The notes: generated from the sequence alone by a model not told the origin. 42,574 nt of DNA from an uncultured Clostridium sp. (GCA_930982035.1 CAKNJL010000010.1:1-42574), one strand, 5' to 3'. Positions 8,338 to 17,815 are shown, counted from the first letter of the stretch. A program made the numbers and translations.

Positions 8338-8679
8338 ATGGATTCTATTTCAAAAACTGATATTGATAAAATCTTTGGAAAGATATTAAAGACATATAGG
8401 CTTAAAAAAGGCTATACTCAGGAGGTTATGGCAGAAAAGCTTGGAATATCTCTAAAATATATTTCTAGAATTGAAAACGGATATAGCGGAATTAAAACCA
8501 GGACTTTAATAAATTATATGAATATTTTAGGTATTACTCCTAATACGATATATAAAGAATTTATGACTAATGAAGAAATTATTAAACAAATAAAAATATC
8601 TGAAAAATTGAATCAGTTGTCAGAAGAAAAACTTAATTTTGTAAATGATATGATTGATTTATTAATTAATATTAAATAA
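8338..8679 (+). CDS. XRE-family HTH transcriptional regulator
   Basis: Residues 10-70 form an XRE helix-turn-helix (LKTYRLKKGYTQEVMAEKLG then ISLKYISRIENG). The remaining 40 residues are a helical tail. Start ATG 8338 follows ATGGAGGATTAAT. The domain is the kind that represses its own promoter; the palindrome at 8154 is a candidate target. It ends in a clear terminator. Confidence 0.8.
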   Translation: MDSISKTDIDKIFGKILKTYRLKKGYTQEVMAEKLGISLKYISRIENGYSGIKTRTLINYMNILGITPNTIYKEFMTNEEIIKQIKISEKLNQLSEEKLNFVNDMIDLLINIK

Positions 8680-8680
8680 A

Positions 8681-8708
8681 AGCTAAAAAATTAGCTTTTA
8701 TTTTTTTT
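8681..8708 (+). terminator. Terminator of the XRE gene
   Basis: AAGCTAA/TTAGCTT stem with a 3-base loop directly after the stop codon, followed by TTTTATTTTTTTT. Confidence 0.8.
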
Positions 8709-8710
8709 GA

Positions 8711-8845
8711 GAACAATAGCGGGTTTTTTCTAACATTTTCTATGTTTATAACATTTTTAATGCGCGTCATTGTTCGTGTGCTAAATTTTACTTTAGTAAA
8801 ATTCGTGTACAAGTATTTTTATTATAGAAAATGCAATTTTCTACA
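8711..8845. repeat. Covarying hairpin repeat, copy A
   Basis: Outer arms GAACAAT (8711) and ATTGTTC (8769-8775) enclose about 50 bases. A second stem (GTGTGCTAAATTTTAC / GTAAAATTCGTGTAC) follows, then a third hairpin TAGAAAAT-GCA-ATTTTCTA (8825-8843). The same order of elements is seen at 15514, 33016, 35738 and, in part, 36131. Copy A shares its first 75 bases most closely with the 15514 copy. Confidence 0.65.
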
Positions 8846-8850
8846 CAAAA

Positions 8851-8884
8851 AGTCTAACAACTATTTTTAACTAATTGTTAGACT
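8851..8884 (-). terminator. Terminator of the M18 aminopeptidase gene
   Basis: AGTCTAACAA (8851-8860) pairs with TTGTTAGACT (8875-8884); on the minus strand the stem is followed by TTTTTGTG. Confidence 0.75.
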
Positions 8885-8910
8885 CTTCTATTTTATAACT
8901 GCAATAAATT

Positions 8911-10305
8911 TTATTCATTCCAAAATGCTTTATATGTTTTATATGCTGAATATACATCAAATTTACTTGTTACTTCATAAGGAGCATGCATTGATAACAC
9001 AGGAACACCACAATCGATTACATCTGCACCTTTATTTGCAATAATATATGCAATTGTTCCTCCGCCACCAACATCTACTTTACCTAATTCAGCTATTTGG
9101 TAACTAATATCATTTTTTTCCAAAACATTTCTTACCCATGCTACATATTCTGCATTTGCATCTGATGCACCTGATTTTCCTCTGGCACCAGTATATTTAT
9201 TCAAACTAATACCTTTTCCTAAAAATCCTGCATTTGTTTTGTCAGAAACAGAAGCATATATTGGATCAAATCCTGCATCAACATCTGATGATAGCATTTT
9301 TGAAAAGCAAAATACTTTATCTAAAAGATTTGGTCTATTTACTCCTAATTTATTTAAAATCTCTGATATAAAGAAATCAAACATATGTGATTCCATACCT
9401 GTATTTCCCATACTTCCAATTTCTTCTTTATCTGATAATATACATATTGCTGTATTTTTTACATCTTCTAATTCCATCATTGCAGAAAGTGATGTATATG
9501 CACATACTTTATCATCTTGGCCATAACCTGCTACCATACTTTCGTCAAAGCCTAAACCTCTTGCTTTAAATGCTGGTACTAATTCTATTTCAGTACTTGT
9601 TAAATCTGCTTCTGTAATTCCATATTTTTGATTTAGAATATTCAAAATATTTAATTTTACTTGGTCTTTTCCTTTTTCATCATAAGGAATACTTCCAATT
9701 AAAAGATTTAAATCTTCACCATCTATTCCATTTTTCAATTTCTTTTCCATTTGATCTTGAGCCAAGTGCGGTAATAAATCTGTAATTGTAAATATTGGGT
9801 CATTTTCATCTTCACCAATGCAAATATCAATTTTTTCACCATTTGTTTTAACTATAGTACCATGAATACTAAGTGGAATCGTTGTCCATTGATATTTTTT
9901 GATTCCGCCATAATAATGTGTTTTAAAATATGCCATTTCTGTATCTTCATATAAAGGATTTGGTTTTAAGTCCAATCGTGGAGAATCTACATGTGAACCG
10001 ATGATATGTAATCCATTTTCTATACTTTCTGTTCCAATAATTGCTAAATACATACTTTTATTTCTATTTACAAAATATACTTTATCACCTGGTTTCAAAG
10101 TATTAAATTCCATGATATCTTTAAAACCATTTTTATCTGCAAGTTCTTTTGCATTTTTTACAAATTCTCTTTCTGTCTTTGCTTTATTTAAAAAATCCAT
10201 ATAACCTTTTGAATATTCAAATATTTTTTTCTTTTCTTCATCATTAACTTTTTTCCATCCATTTTCCTTTTTGTCAAAAAGCTTTTCTCTTAAATCTTCA
10301 CTCAT
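8911..10305 (-). CDS. M18 family aminopeptidase (aspartyl aminopeptidase type)
   Basis: A cytosolic zinc exopeptidase that removes N-terminal residues from peptides, with acidic residues preferred in characterised members. Metal-ligand segments are complete and in order: IGSHVDSPRLDLKP, GQDDKVCAYTSL, LSDKEEIGSMGNTGMES, SSDVDAGFDP and, near the end, VLSMHAPYEVTSK. VDVGGGGT and SGASDANAEYV are also conserved. The start at 10305 follows AGAGGAGGTATAAAT; the open frame extends to 10350 without a better site. The length of 464 residues is normal. It is a single-gene unit ending in the 8851 terminator. Confidence 0.93.
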   Translation of the reverse strand: MSEDLREKLFDKKENGWKKVNDEEKKKIFEYSKGYMDFLNKAKTEREFVKNAKELADKNGFKDIMEFNTLKPGDKVYFVNRNKSMYLAIIGTESIENGLHIIGSHVDSPRLDLKPNPLYEDTEMAYFKTHYYGGIKKYQWTTIPLSIHGTIVKTNGEKIDICIGEDENDPIFTITDLLPHLAQDQMEKKLKNGIDGEDLNLLIGSIPYDEKGKDQVKLNILNILNQKYGITEADLTSTEIELVPAFKARGLGFDESMVAGYGQDDKVCAYTSLSAMMELEDVKNTAICILSDKEEIGSMGNTGMESHMFDFFISEILNKLGVNRPNLLDKVFCFSKMLSSDVDAGFDPIYASVSDKTNAGFLGKGISLNKYTGARGKSGASDANAEYVAWVRNVLEKNDISYQIAELGKVDVGGGGTIAYIIANKGADVIDCGVPVLSMHAPYEVTSKFDVYSAYKTYKAFWNE

Positions 10306-10389
10306 ATTTATACCTCCTCTTTTTGTTTTTTCTGTTGTATAGTATATCATTTTATACTAATTTTTTCCATAGTTTTAATTTAAAAATTT

Positions 10390-10554
10390 TTAATTCGAAG
10401 ACAATTGGGGCCAGGTATAAAAATGTATTTTTATTTTAACAAATGTATTAAAGAAAAAATATTAATTTAAATATAATTATAAATATATAACATATCTTAT
10501 TTTGTCAAAGTAAAAATACATTTTTATACCTGGCCCCAATTGTCTTCGAATTAA
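10390..10554. repeat. 165-bp element with 44-bp perfect inverted ends
   Basis: Bases 10390-10433 are the exact reverse complement of 10511-10554; the arms contain ATTCGAAGACAATTGGGGCC and CAGGTATAAAAATG. The 77-base middle is almost pure A+T. It is too short to code and looks like a MITE or a large REP-type palindrome; GGGGCCAGG resembles the GGGGACGG cores of the transposase unit at 12284. Confidence 0.8.
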
Positions 10555-10606
10555 ATTTCAAAATCTGGTTATACTGTTAGTAAATGTTTTAGAAAGGTGG
10601 ATTTCT

Positions 10607-12103
10607 ATGGATTCTTTATGGATTGATTCTGTTCAAGGTTTATCAAATTTTGAAAGTTTAAATAATAATTTAGAAACAGATATCTGTATTATTGGTGCTG
10701 GTATTTTTGGAATGACTTGTGGATATTATCTTAGTCATTTAGGATTTAAGGTTATTTTGATTGATAAAAATAATTTGGCTGGTACCACATGTTTTACTAC
10801 AGGAAAAATTACTAGTCAACATGGTCTTTTTTATACTTATCTTAATGACTCATTTGGTATTGATTTTGCAAAAGATTATTTAGATATAAATGAAAAGGCA
10901 ATTAAAAATATTCAAGATATTATAAATAAAGAAAATATTGACTGTGATTTTGAAATTCAAGATAATTATGTATATACTACAAAAAAAGAAGAAGTTAATT
11001 TGTTAGAAAAAGAGCAAAAAGTTTTAGAAAGTTTTGGTTATCATGCTGACTTATCTAAAAATCTTTCTTTGCCTTTTGATGTTGAAGGTACTTTATGTTT
11101 TAAAAATCAAGCTAAATTTAATCCTTTAAAATATATTTTAGGCTTATCTAAATCTATTATTAATAAAAAGGGGCAGATTTATACTAATACAATTGCTGTT
11201 GATGTCGAAAAAAATACAAAAAACTATGTGGTCTATACTGATAATGATAAAAAAATTAAAGCAAAACATGTAATTATGGCTACTCGTTATCCATTTATGA
11301 ATGTTCCTGGTTTTTATTTTTCTAAATTATATCAGGCAACATCTTATATAGTCGCAATAGATACTAAGAATAATCCTTTAAAAGATATGTATATTAATGT
11401 TTCTTCCCCTATCTATTCTCTTAGGTCTGCAAAATTTGATGGAAAAGATATTTTACTTGTAGCTGGAGGAGATTGTAAAACTGGTCATAATTCTTTTGCT
11501 GAAAATCCTTATGATGTATTAATAAATTTTGCTAAACAGTTTTACCCAGATGCTGATATTTTGTATAAGTGGAGTAGTGAAGATTGTATTTCTTTAGATA
11601 AACTTCCCTATGTCGGTAAATTTTCTAATTTATTACCAAATGTCTATGTTGGTACAGGCTTTAAAAAATGGGGTATGACTCTTTCTAATGTTTCTGCAAA
11701 TTTGATAGTTGACGAGATTTGTGAAAGAGATAATAAATATGCTTATTTATTTGATTCTAAGAGATTTGGTTTGTTTAAAAATTTTGATGAAGTGAAAAAT
11801 ATGGTAGTTGATTCTACTAATTCTCTGTTATTAAACAAGCTAAAGTCCTCTAATAGCTCTATTGAAAATATCCAACCAAATTCTGGTGCTATTGTTGAAA
11901 TAGATGGAAAAAAAGTTGGGGTTTATAAAGATATAGAAAATCAGATTTATGCTATAAATCCAATTTGTACACATTTAGGTTGTTTGCTTACTTGGAATGA
12001 TATAGATAAGACTTGGGATTGCCCTTGTCATGGCTCTCGCTATGATGCTTTTGGCAAAAATTTATATGGCCCAGCATTTAAAAATTTGGAAATTTATCAA
12101 TAA
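10607..12103 (+). CDS. FAD-dependent oxidoreductase with C-terminal Rieske [2Fe-2S] domain
   Basis: The N-terminus carries a DAO-type FAD fold, IIGAGIFGMTCGYYLSHLG, then FTTGKITSQHGL. The last 75 residues are a Rieske domain with CTHLGCLLTWND and CPCHGSRYDAFG, giving the two Cys-His pairs that bind the cluster. Proteins with this fusion are expected to pass electrons between flavin and iron-sulfur cluster; the substrate is unknown. ATG 10607 follows GAAAGGTGGATTTCT. Length 498 residues, complete. It is a single-gene unit with a terminator at 12245. Confidence 0.9.
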   Translation: MDSLWIDSVQGLSNFESLNNNLETDICIIGAGIFGMTCGYYLSHLGFKVILIDKNNLAGTTCFTTGKITSQHGLFYTYLNDSFGIDFAKDYLDINEKAIKNIQDIINKENIDCDFEIQDNYVYTTKKEEVNLLEKEQKVLESFGYHADLSKNLSLPFDVEGTLCFKNQAKFNPLKYILGLSKSIINKKGQIYTNTIAVDVEKNTKNYVVYTDNDKKIKAKHVIMATRYPFMNVPGFYFSKLYQATSYIVAIDTKNNPLKDMYINVSSPIYSLRSAKFDGKDILLVAGGDCKTGHNSFAENPYDVLINFAKQFYPDADILYKWSSEDCISLDKLPYVGKFSNLLPNVYVGTGFKKWGMTLSNVSANLIVDEICERDNKYAYLFDSKRFGLFKNFDEVKNMVVDSTNSLLLNKLKSSNSSIENIQPNSGAIVEIDGKKVGVYKDIENQIYAINPICTHLGCLLTWNDIDKTWDCPCHGSRYDAFGKNLYGPAFKNLEIYQ

Positions 12104-12244
12104 ATTAAGACTTCTGCTCCCCACCTTTGGTTTGAAATTTAAATTATTTTACTGTTTTTTATTGACTTGTTTTCTTTTATTTGCTACAATACCAGTAATA
12201 AATCATATATTTATATATTGATTTATAATTATTTTTTGTTTATG

Positions 12245-12284
12245 AACTAGATTTCTCCTATAACAGTAATCTAGTTCTTTTTTT
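12245..12284 (+). terminator. Terminator of the FAD/Rieske gene
   Basis: AACTAGATT (12245-12253) pairs with AATCTAGTT (12268-12276), followed by a run of eight T. The 140 bases between stop and stem hold nothing else that I can support. Confidence 0.8.
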
Positions 12285-13192
12285 GTCAATGGGGACGGAG
12301 ATTTTGACAACTTTTGCTTGTTATTTCATTTTTAGTTATTGATTATAAATTTTTCTGACTGTCTCTCTACTTATTTCTATTCCTTCTGCTATTTTTCTTA
12401 ATGAAATTTTATTTTCATCTTTTAAAAATACGATTAATTCCTTTAATCTTTCTTTATTATTCTTTATAGATTTTATGTCTATTTCATTTTCTTTTAGATA
12501 TGTTTCGATGATTTTATCACATATCATCTCATTCTTTTCATCTACATCAATAAATACATATTTTTCATTATTCTTATCACTTTTATCCATCAAATTATAT
12601 TGCTCTTTAAATTTTATACTCATCATTTTATAATTTGAATATAGATACTCTTCTGCTTTGTTACAAATTCCGGCTTTTACTGGATTATTATAAATATATT
12701 TTATGCAGTTATATAAATGTTCTTCACTATATATTCCTTCTGCTTTATATCTATCTCTAAAAACATAGCCAACTCTGCTATATTTCTTATTATAATATTT
12801 TCCATACCTCGTATTAATTCTTTGCATATATTTACTTAATTGCTCTATTAATTGAGTTTCTAATAGCATATGTGTATGATTATTCATTATGCAATACGCT
12901 ATTATATTGATATTATGTTCTTCTTTTATTTTATACATTATTTTTATATAATATTTTATATCTTCTGATTTTTCGAATATAAACTTTTTATCAATTCCTT
13001 GGGTAATCACGTGAAAGAAAGAAGTCTTCATGCATTTTCGTGAAATTCTTGACATTAAATTCCTCCTTAAAAAAATAGTATGATATAATATTTTCTATTA
13101 TATCATACTATTTTTTTATTTTTTGTCGAAATTTGTAATTATTTAAACTTTTTTAATTATGAAGATTGTCAAAATCTCCGTCCCCATTGACA
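12284..13192. mobile_element. REP-type transposon unit with Y1 transposase
   Basis: A 27-base sequence (TGTCAATGGGGACGGAGATT, then TTGACAA) at 12284-12310 recurs as a perfect inverted copy at 13166-13192. Between them is one minus-strand gene, a Y1 HUH transposase. The unit sits between the terminator of the oxidoreductase gene and the 3' end of tRNA-Gly, 5 bases from its CCA. Paired REP sequences around a RAYT gene are the usual 'REPtron' arrangement. Confidence 0.8.
12336..13055 (-). CDS. REP-associated Y1 transposase (RAYT/TnpA-REP)
   Basis: Single-strand DNA nuclease of the HUH class. The metal-binding motif is MNNHTHMLLE near residue 60; the catalytic tyrosine lies in INTRYGKYYNKKY near residue 90; FRDRYKAEGI and YIYNNPVKAGI are the usual conserved blocks. 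The last 50 residues form an HTH (ISLRKIAEGIEISRETVRKI), an extension often found in Bacillota members. The ATG at 13055 follows AAGGAGGAATTTA. Length 239 residues, complete. It is probably able to act on the flanking repeats. Confidence 0.88.
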   Translation of the reverse strand: MSRISRKCMKTSFFHVITQGIDKKFIFEKSEDIKYYIKIMYKIKEEHNINIIAYCIMNNHTHMLLETQLIEQLSKYMQRINTRYGKYYNKKYSRVGYVFRDRYKAEGIYSEEHLYNCIKYIYNNPVKAGICNKAEEYLYSNYKMMSIKFKEQYNLMDKSDKNNEKYVFIDVDEKNEMICDKIIETYLKENEIDIKSIKNNKERLKELIVFLKDENKISLRKIAEGIEISRETVRKIYNQ

Positions 13193-13197
13193 CAATT

Positions 13198-13271
<74 letters not shown>

Positions 13272-13378
13272 ATTATTCCTTACAGTTATAAATTATACTG
13301 GATTCAATCCCATTTGTCAATACTTTTTACAAATATTTTTTTAGCTATGCCACAAATAGGGAATACAATTAACAATTT

Positions 13379-14458
13379 TTATAATTCTATAAAAAATTCT
13401 ATATATTCACTATCATTTTTTACATAAATTTTTCCTTGATGCAGTTCTATTATCTGTTTGGTTATTGCAAGCCCTAATCCTGCTCCTCCTGTACTACTAG
13501 CTCTTGAATCATCTCCTCTATAAAATTTTTCAAATATTTTGTCTAATTTATATTCCGGTATTTTATCTCCTTTGTTTTTAAATACAATAGATATTTTTTC
13601 TTCTTTTTGTTCTAATTCAATCTCTATAGTTGTATTTTCATAACTATAATTAATTGCATTTTTTAATAAATTATCAAAGGCTCTTGCCAATTTATCTCCA
13701 TCTCCATAGTACATAACTTTGTCAATAGATTTAAATTCACATTTTAAATTTCTTTTTTCTAGCATTGGATAGCATTCATCAATAACTTGTCTTAACAAAT
13801 ATACTAAGTTTATTTCTTGTTTATTGATTGGCATATTTTGCAAATTATATCTTGTTATATCAAAAAATTGATTAGTCAAATCCTCTACTCTTAGTGATTT
13901 ATCTAATGCTATTTTTATATATTTTTGCTGTGATTCTTTTGATATGTCTTTTTCATCTGAAAGTAAGGTTAGATAGCCAATAATTGAAGTAAGTGGTGTT
14001 TTTAAATCGTGAGCCATATACATTATTAAATCATTTTTCTTATTTTCTGCTTCTTTTGCATTTTTTTTGTTTAGTATATAATCATATTTTATATCATTTA
14101 ACTTATCAGAAAATTCATTAACTTCACTTGGTAATTTAATTGTTTCATTATCTTCCTTTAGTATTAAATCCAAAGATTTATATACTTCGTTAATACTATC
14201 AACATTTTTTGAAATAAATCTATATATTATAACAGCTAAAACAATAAAAATATAAACATAAACAACTATGTCTCTGTTATAAACTATCCAACTATATAAA
14301 TCATAATTTAATCTAGCTACTAATTCTGATAAGGTATTTTCAAAAAATAAAGCTAATATAAAATATACTACAATAGAAATTACTACTGCTATTGCTAAAT
14401 TTCCCATCAGAGTCATAAATAATTTTATTTTTCTTTTTGTTAATCTATTAATTTCCAC
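13379..14458 (-). CDS. Sensor histidine kinase, VanS-like
   Basis: Two transmembrane helices (about 15-37 and 62-82) enclose a short extracytoplasmic loop. HisKA carries MYMAHDLKTPLTSIIGYLTL with the phospho-His; the N box is FDNLLKNAINYS and the G box GGAGLGLAITKQIIELHQGK. It is predicted to sense a cell-envelope signal and phosphorylate the regulator encoded just upstream (40-base gap). Start is GTG 14458 after GGAGGATTTTAA. Length (359) and order (regulator then kinase) match VanR/VanS-type pairs; no resistance genes are next to it. Confidence 0.88.
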   Translation of the reverse strand: MEINRLTKRKIKLFMTLMGNLAIAVVISIVVYFILALFFENTLSELVARLNYDLYSWIVYNRDIVVYVYIFIVLAVIIYRFISKNVDSINEVYKSLDLILKEDNETIKLPSEVNEFSDKLNDIKYDYILNKKNAKEAENKKNDLIMYMAHDLKTPLTSIIGYLTLLSDEKDISKESQQKYIKIALDKSLRVEDLTNQFFDITRYNLQNMPINKQEINLVYLLRQVIDECYPMLEKRNLKCEFKSIDKVMYYGDGDKLARAFDNLLKNAINYSYENTTIEIELEQKEEKISIVFKNKGDKIPEYKLDKIFEKFYRGDDSRASSTGGAGLGLAITKQIIELHQGKIYVKNDSEYIEFFIEL

Positions 14459-14498
14459 TTAAAATCCTCCAAATTTTTTATTTTTAATATTATTTCTC

Positions 14499-15183
14499 CT
14501 ATTCTATTTTATACCCTACTCCCCATACTGTTTTTATAAATTTGGGATGTTTTGTGTCTTCATTTAATTTTTCTCTTATTCTTCTAATATGTACCATAAC
14601 TGTATTATTACTATCTAGGTATTTTTCTTTCCATACTTTTTCAAATAGTTCTTCTGAAGAGATAACTTTTCCTCTATTTTCTGCTAAATATAGCAATATA
14701 TCAAATTCTATAGGTGTTAAATCTACTTCTCTTTCATACAATATACATTTATGTTTATCTTTGTCTATTACTAATCCATTTATTTCTATAATGTTTCTTG
14801 GTCTATTTTCTGCGTTATATTTAGTATATCTTCTTAATGCTGATTTTACTCTTGCAACTAATTCCAATGGATTAAATGGTTTTGTTATATAATCATCTGC
14901 TCCGAATGGTTAATCCTTTTATTTTATCATTATCTTCTATTTTAGCAGTTAGCATAATTACTGGAAATTTTAGACCTTTCTCTCTAATATATCTACAAAT
15001 TTCAAAACCATCTTTTCCTTCTATCATAACATCTAATATTGCAATGTCTAAATCTGTCGTATCTATACATTTTATTGCTTCTTCTGATTTATAAAATTTG
15101 TAGATATGATAATTCTCACTCTGTAAATATAGTTCTACTAAATCTGCAATTTCTTTTTCATCATCTAATACTAAAATATTCAT
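14499..15183 (-). CDS. OmpR-family response regulator, VanR-like, frame broken at a CGG codon
   Basis: Residues 1-92 are a receiver domain: VLDDEKEIADLV, phospho-Asp in AILDVMIEGKDG, then VIMLTAKIEDNDKIKGLTI. The zero frame then reads ATT CGG AGC AGA TGA. Skipping the C at 14904 gives IGADDYITKPFNPLELVARV, the textbook end of a receiver domain, and runs on into a winged helix (VDLTPIEFDILLYLAENRGK, MVHIRRIREKL, VWGVGYKIE). Total length about 228 residues, normal for the family. The two halves otherwise look intact and the cognate kinase is intact, which argues against simple decay. One of five CGG cases. Confidence 0.85.
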
Positions 15184-15513
15184 TGTTAAAATTCCTTGTA
15201 TAACATATTTAGGTTTTTATAAAGGTTTTACCTATAAACCTTATATACTTAATCTGTTTCTCTTTATGTTCTTTTTGAAAATAAAATATTTAATTTTTTT
15301 ACCTTATATTGTTTATATACAATAAATTTTTTTAAGTTCATCTAAAATTATAACATAAAACTACCTATTTGTGGCATTTTTTCCGAAACGTAAGAAAATG
15401 TTAAGAATTTGTTAATTCCTTTTTAAAGTTATTTTTTTATTTATATTGTAAACTATTAGAAACATACAGAATGATACTAAATATACTACTGTATTTTTAT
15501 TACTATCATACAA

Positions 15514-15611
15514 GAACAATAGTAGGTTTTTTTAATATTTTATCTATTCATGACATTTTAAAAACCATCAACCATTGTTCATATACCAAGTCAACTCTTT
15601 TGTATGTCTTA
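15514..15611. repeat. Covarying hairpin repeat, copy B
   Basis: GAACAAT (15514) and ATTGTTC (15574-15580) enclose a segment similar to copy A (AATAG-GGTTTTTT near the left arm). A second stem ATATAC / GTATGT follows around a loop of 16 bases. The 15184-15632 gap also holds AT-rich promoter sequence for the regulator on the left and the C39-like gene on the right; no other gene. Confidence 0.5.
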
Positions 15612-15632
15612 GCCTTGAAAGGATAATATTAT

Positions 15633-16382
15633 ATGAAAAAAAAGAAATTAAATAAAAAAAGATTAATTCTAAGTTTACTAATTTTGTTTTTTATTATTTA
15701 TTTATACGTGAATTATAATAATTCTACTCTAGAAAATTCAAGTTTAGATTTTGGAAATAGCTCTGGGTATGATGTTATAAAAAAAGATAATAATCCAAAT
15801 TATGCTGGAACTGGTCAAGAAAAAGTAAAACATAAAGATGGATATTTTACTACTTTTACGACATGTGGAGATAATCAAAAAACTTATATTGAATATAAAC
15901 AAAATGGTGATTCTTCTTGGAGTAATAATACTTATTGGGGAGATACTATGGCTGAAAATGGTTGTGGTATAACTGTTATGTCTATTATTTTAAGTGGTTA
16001 TAATACGGATTATACTCCTGAAGATTTGAGGCAAAAATATTATCCTGTTATGGATTATGAACAAATGCCAAGTGAACTGTCTTCTACTTTTGGGATTAAA
16101 AATTCTGGTTTTTATTATGATTCTGAGCATTTATCAAATACCTCTATTGAAGAACATTTACTTACTAATAGACCTATTATTGTTTGTGTTTGGAATCAGC
16201 CTCATGATAATCGTTGGACAACCGCTTCTCATTATATGGCTCTTCTTGCTAGTGATGGTAATGGAATGGTTTATGTATCTAATCCTAATGGTTTAGAAAA
16301 AGATAGTAAAAGTTCAGGTTGGTATGATATTAATGAAATTACTCCCTATCTTGCAAAAGCAATTTACATTGAAAAATATTGA
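15633..16382 (+). CDS. Membrane-anchored or secreted C39-like cysteine peptidase
   Basis: Residues 10-27 form a hydrophobic N-terminal anchor or signal segment. The catalytic Cys lies in MAENGCGITVMSIILSGY (near residue 113) and the His in ASHYMALLASDGNGMVYVSN (near residue 190), followed by an Asn, as in peptidase_C39_2 proteins. The domain lies outside the membrane. The role is probably cleavage of a peptide or of wall-linked protein; no partner is adjacent. ATG 15633 follows AAAGGATAATATT. Length 249 residues. Confidence 0.8.
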   Translation: MKKKKLNKKRLILSLLILFFIIYLYVNYNNSTLENSSLDFGNSSGYDVIKKDNNPNYAGTGQEKVKHKDGYFTTFTTCGDNQKTYIEYKQNGDSSWSNNTYWGDTMAENGCGITVMSIILSGYNTDYTPEDLRQKYYPVMDYEQMPSELSSTFGIKNSGFYYDSEHLSNTSIEEHLLTNRPIIVCVWNQPHDNRWTTASHYMALLASDGNGMVYVSNPNGLEKDSKSSGWYDINEITPYLAKAIYIEKY

Positions 16383-16394
16383 TTTTTTAATAAT

Positions 16395-16471
16395 ATTTTC
16401 TTCAATTCGTAATAAAAATGATTTTATATTATAATAGTCCCTTTTCCATTTTATTACGAATCGAAGAAAAT
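16395..16471. repeat. Inverted repeat (23-bp arms) after the C39 gene
   Basis: 16395-16417 (ATTTTCTTCAATTCGTAATA...) matches the reverse complement of 16449-16471 with one mismatch. The 31-base middle includes TATAATAGTCCC. It may terminate the C39 gene transcript or be a small palindromic repeat of the REP/MITE kind. Confidence 0.65.
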
Positions 16472-16544
16472 TTTTGTTCAAGATTGTACAATAAATTTGA
16501 ATATGATAAAATCCATATTGATGATAAAATACAAGGAGATTTAA

Positions 16545-17183
16545 ATGGAAATATTAAAACCACACAAAAAATATTTTGAGAAATTACAAAATAAAAATTT
16601 ATGTGATATTTCTCATAATGAAGATATAGAATATTGTCATTTTGAAAATGAAGATTGTAACAACATAGAGTTATGGGATTTTAAATTTGAATATTGTAAA
16701 TTTAATTATATTGGCATGCAACAAGGAAAGTTAGAAAAAATTACTTTTATAGATGTTATATTTGATAATTGTAATTTTTCAAATACAGAGTTTACAGAAT
16801 GTGCTTTTATCAGGTGTGAATTTAATAATTGTAAACTTTCTGGATGTAATTTATCTGAAAATAGATTATATAATGTTTCTTTTTTAGAAACTAATGCTAG
16901 CTATGTTAATTTATCAATAGCTAGTGTTGAAAATGTATTGTTTAAAGATACAAATTTAAGAAATAGTTATTTTCAAGAAACTAAAATTAAAAATATTTAT
17001 TTTGAGAATGCCGATTTAACTCAAGTACAATTTTTTAAAACAAGTTTAAAAGGAATTGATTTATCAAGTAGTAAAATAGAAGGCATTGCTGTTACAATAG
17101 ATGATATAAAAGGTGCAATTATAGACCAATTACAGGCTATGGATTTACTGTATTTAATTGGGGTAAAGATAAAATCAACATAA
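16545..17183 (+). CDS. Pentapeptide repeat protein
   Basis: Tandem A(D/N)LxX-like repeats cover about residues 45-190, for example FDNCNFSNTEFTECAF and CKLSGCNLSENRLYNVSF, then FKDTNLRNSYFQ. They predict a right-handed quadrilateral beta-helix. Relatives include Qnr/McbG-type DNA mimics, but most are of unknown function. ATG 16545 follows AAGGAGATTTAA. Length 212 residues. Single-gene unit. Confidence 0.85.
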   Translation: MEILKPHKKYFEKLQNKNLCDISHNEDIEYCHFENEDCNNIELWDFKFEYCKFNYIGMQQGKLEKITFIDVIFDNCNFSNTEFTECAFIRCEFNNCKLSGCNLSENRLYNVSFLETNASYVNLSIASVENVLFKDTNLRNSYFQETKIKNIYFENADLTQVQFFKTSLKGIDLSSSKIEGIAVTIDDIKGAIIDQLQAMDLLYLIGVKIKST

Positions 17184-17271
17184 GTTGTTACTATGTATAA
17201 AATCATTTATCTATTAAAATTAGACTCTAAATTTTGAAAAATGTATAGTATTTTTTTTAAACTTTAAGTTT

Positions 17272-17814
17272 TTACTGCTTTTCTAGCCATTCATAATATT
17301 TTATTAAATATTCCCAACAGCCTTCTTTATCAGTTATTCCGTTATAATTGTCTTTAATTTTTTCTATGATCTCATTTTTATCTATCCATCTTTCTTCTGA
17401 AACTTCTTCTTCTTGTAATTTTAATTTAGTTTCATCTATCTCTTTATTTGATACACAATATTCATTAAAATGATTATTTACAATATTACCTTTTATGTTA
17501 GTTGATATCCCTGCACCTATGAAAGTTATATCATTTTTATTCAGTTTAATTCCTAATTCTTCTTCACATTCTCTAAGTATAGATTGAAAGCCAAATTCTC
17601 CAGCTAATACATGCCCTCCTGCTGTTACATCCCATGTATTAGGCCACATTTTTTTATTCGCACTTCTCTTTTGTAACAATACTTGACCTTTTGAGTTTAT
17701 TATAAATACAACAACTGCTTTGTGCCATAATCCTTCTCTATGGCATTTTTCTCTAGTTTCTATTTTTCCTGTGTATTCACCTTTCTCATTTAAAACATCA
17801 AAATATTCTTCCAT
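17272..17814 (-). CDS. Nudix hydrolase
   Basis: The Nudix box is GHVLAGEFGFQSILRECEEE followed by LGI, matching GX5EX7REUXEEXGU; upstream EKCHREGLWHKAVVVFIINS is typical of the IPP-isomerase-like/YfcD branch. The enzyme hydrolyses a nucleoside diphosphate-linked substrate, not identifiable here. The start at 17814 follows AAAGGAGAGAGATGAT; the open frame begins at 17835. Its start is next to the stop of the frame-broken gene upstream, so they probably share a transcript. Length 180 residues. Confidence 0.88.
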   Translation of the reverse strand: MEEYFDVLNEKGEYTGKIETREKCHREGLWHKAVVVFIINSKGQVLLQKRSANKKMWPNTWDVTAGGHVLAGEFGFQSILRECEEELGIKLNKNDITFIGAGISTNIKGNIVNNHFNEYCVSNKEIDETKLKLQEEEVSEERWIDKNEIIEKIKDNYNGITDKEGCWEYLIKYYEWLEKQ

Positions 17815-17815
17815 A

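Noticed and set aside
9239..9526. Plus-strand ORF inside the M18 gene
   Set aside because: Shadow of a complete, conserved gene.
12030..12221. Hydrophobic ORF at the end of the FAD/Rieske gene
   Set aside because: It overlaps the Rieske motif in another frame and has no ribosome site.
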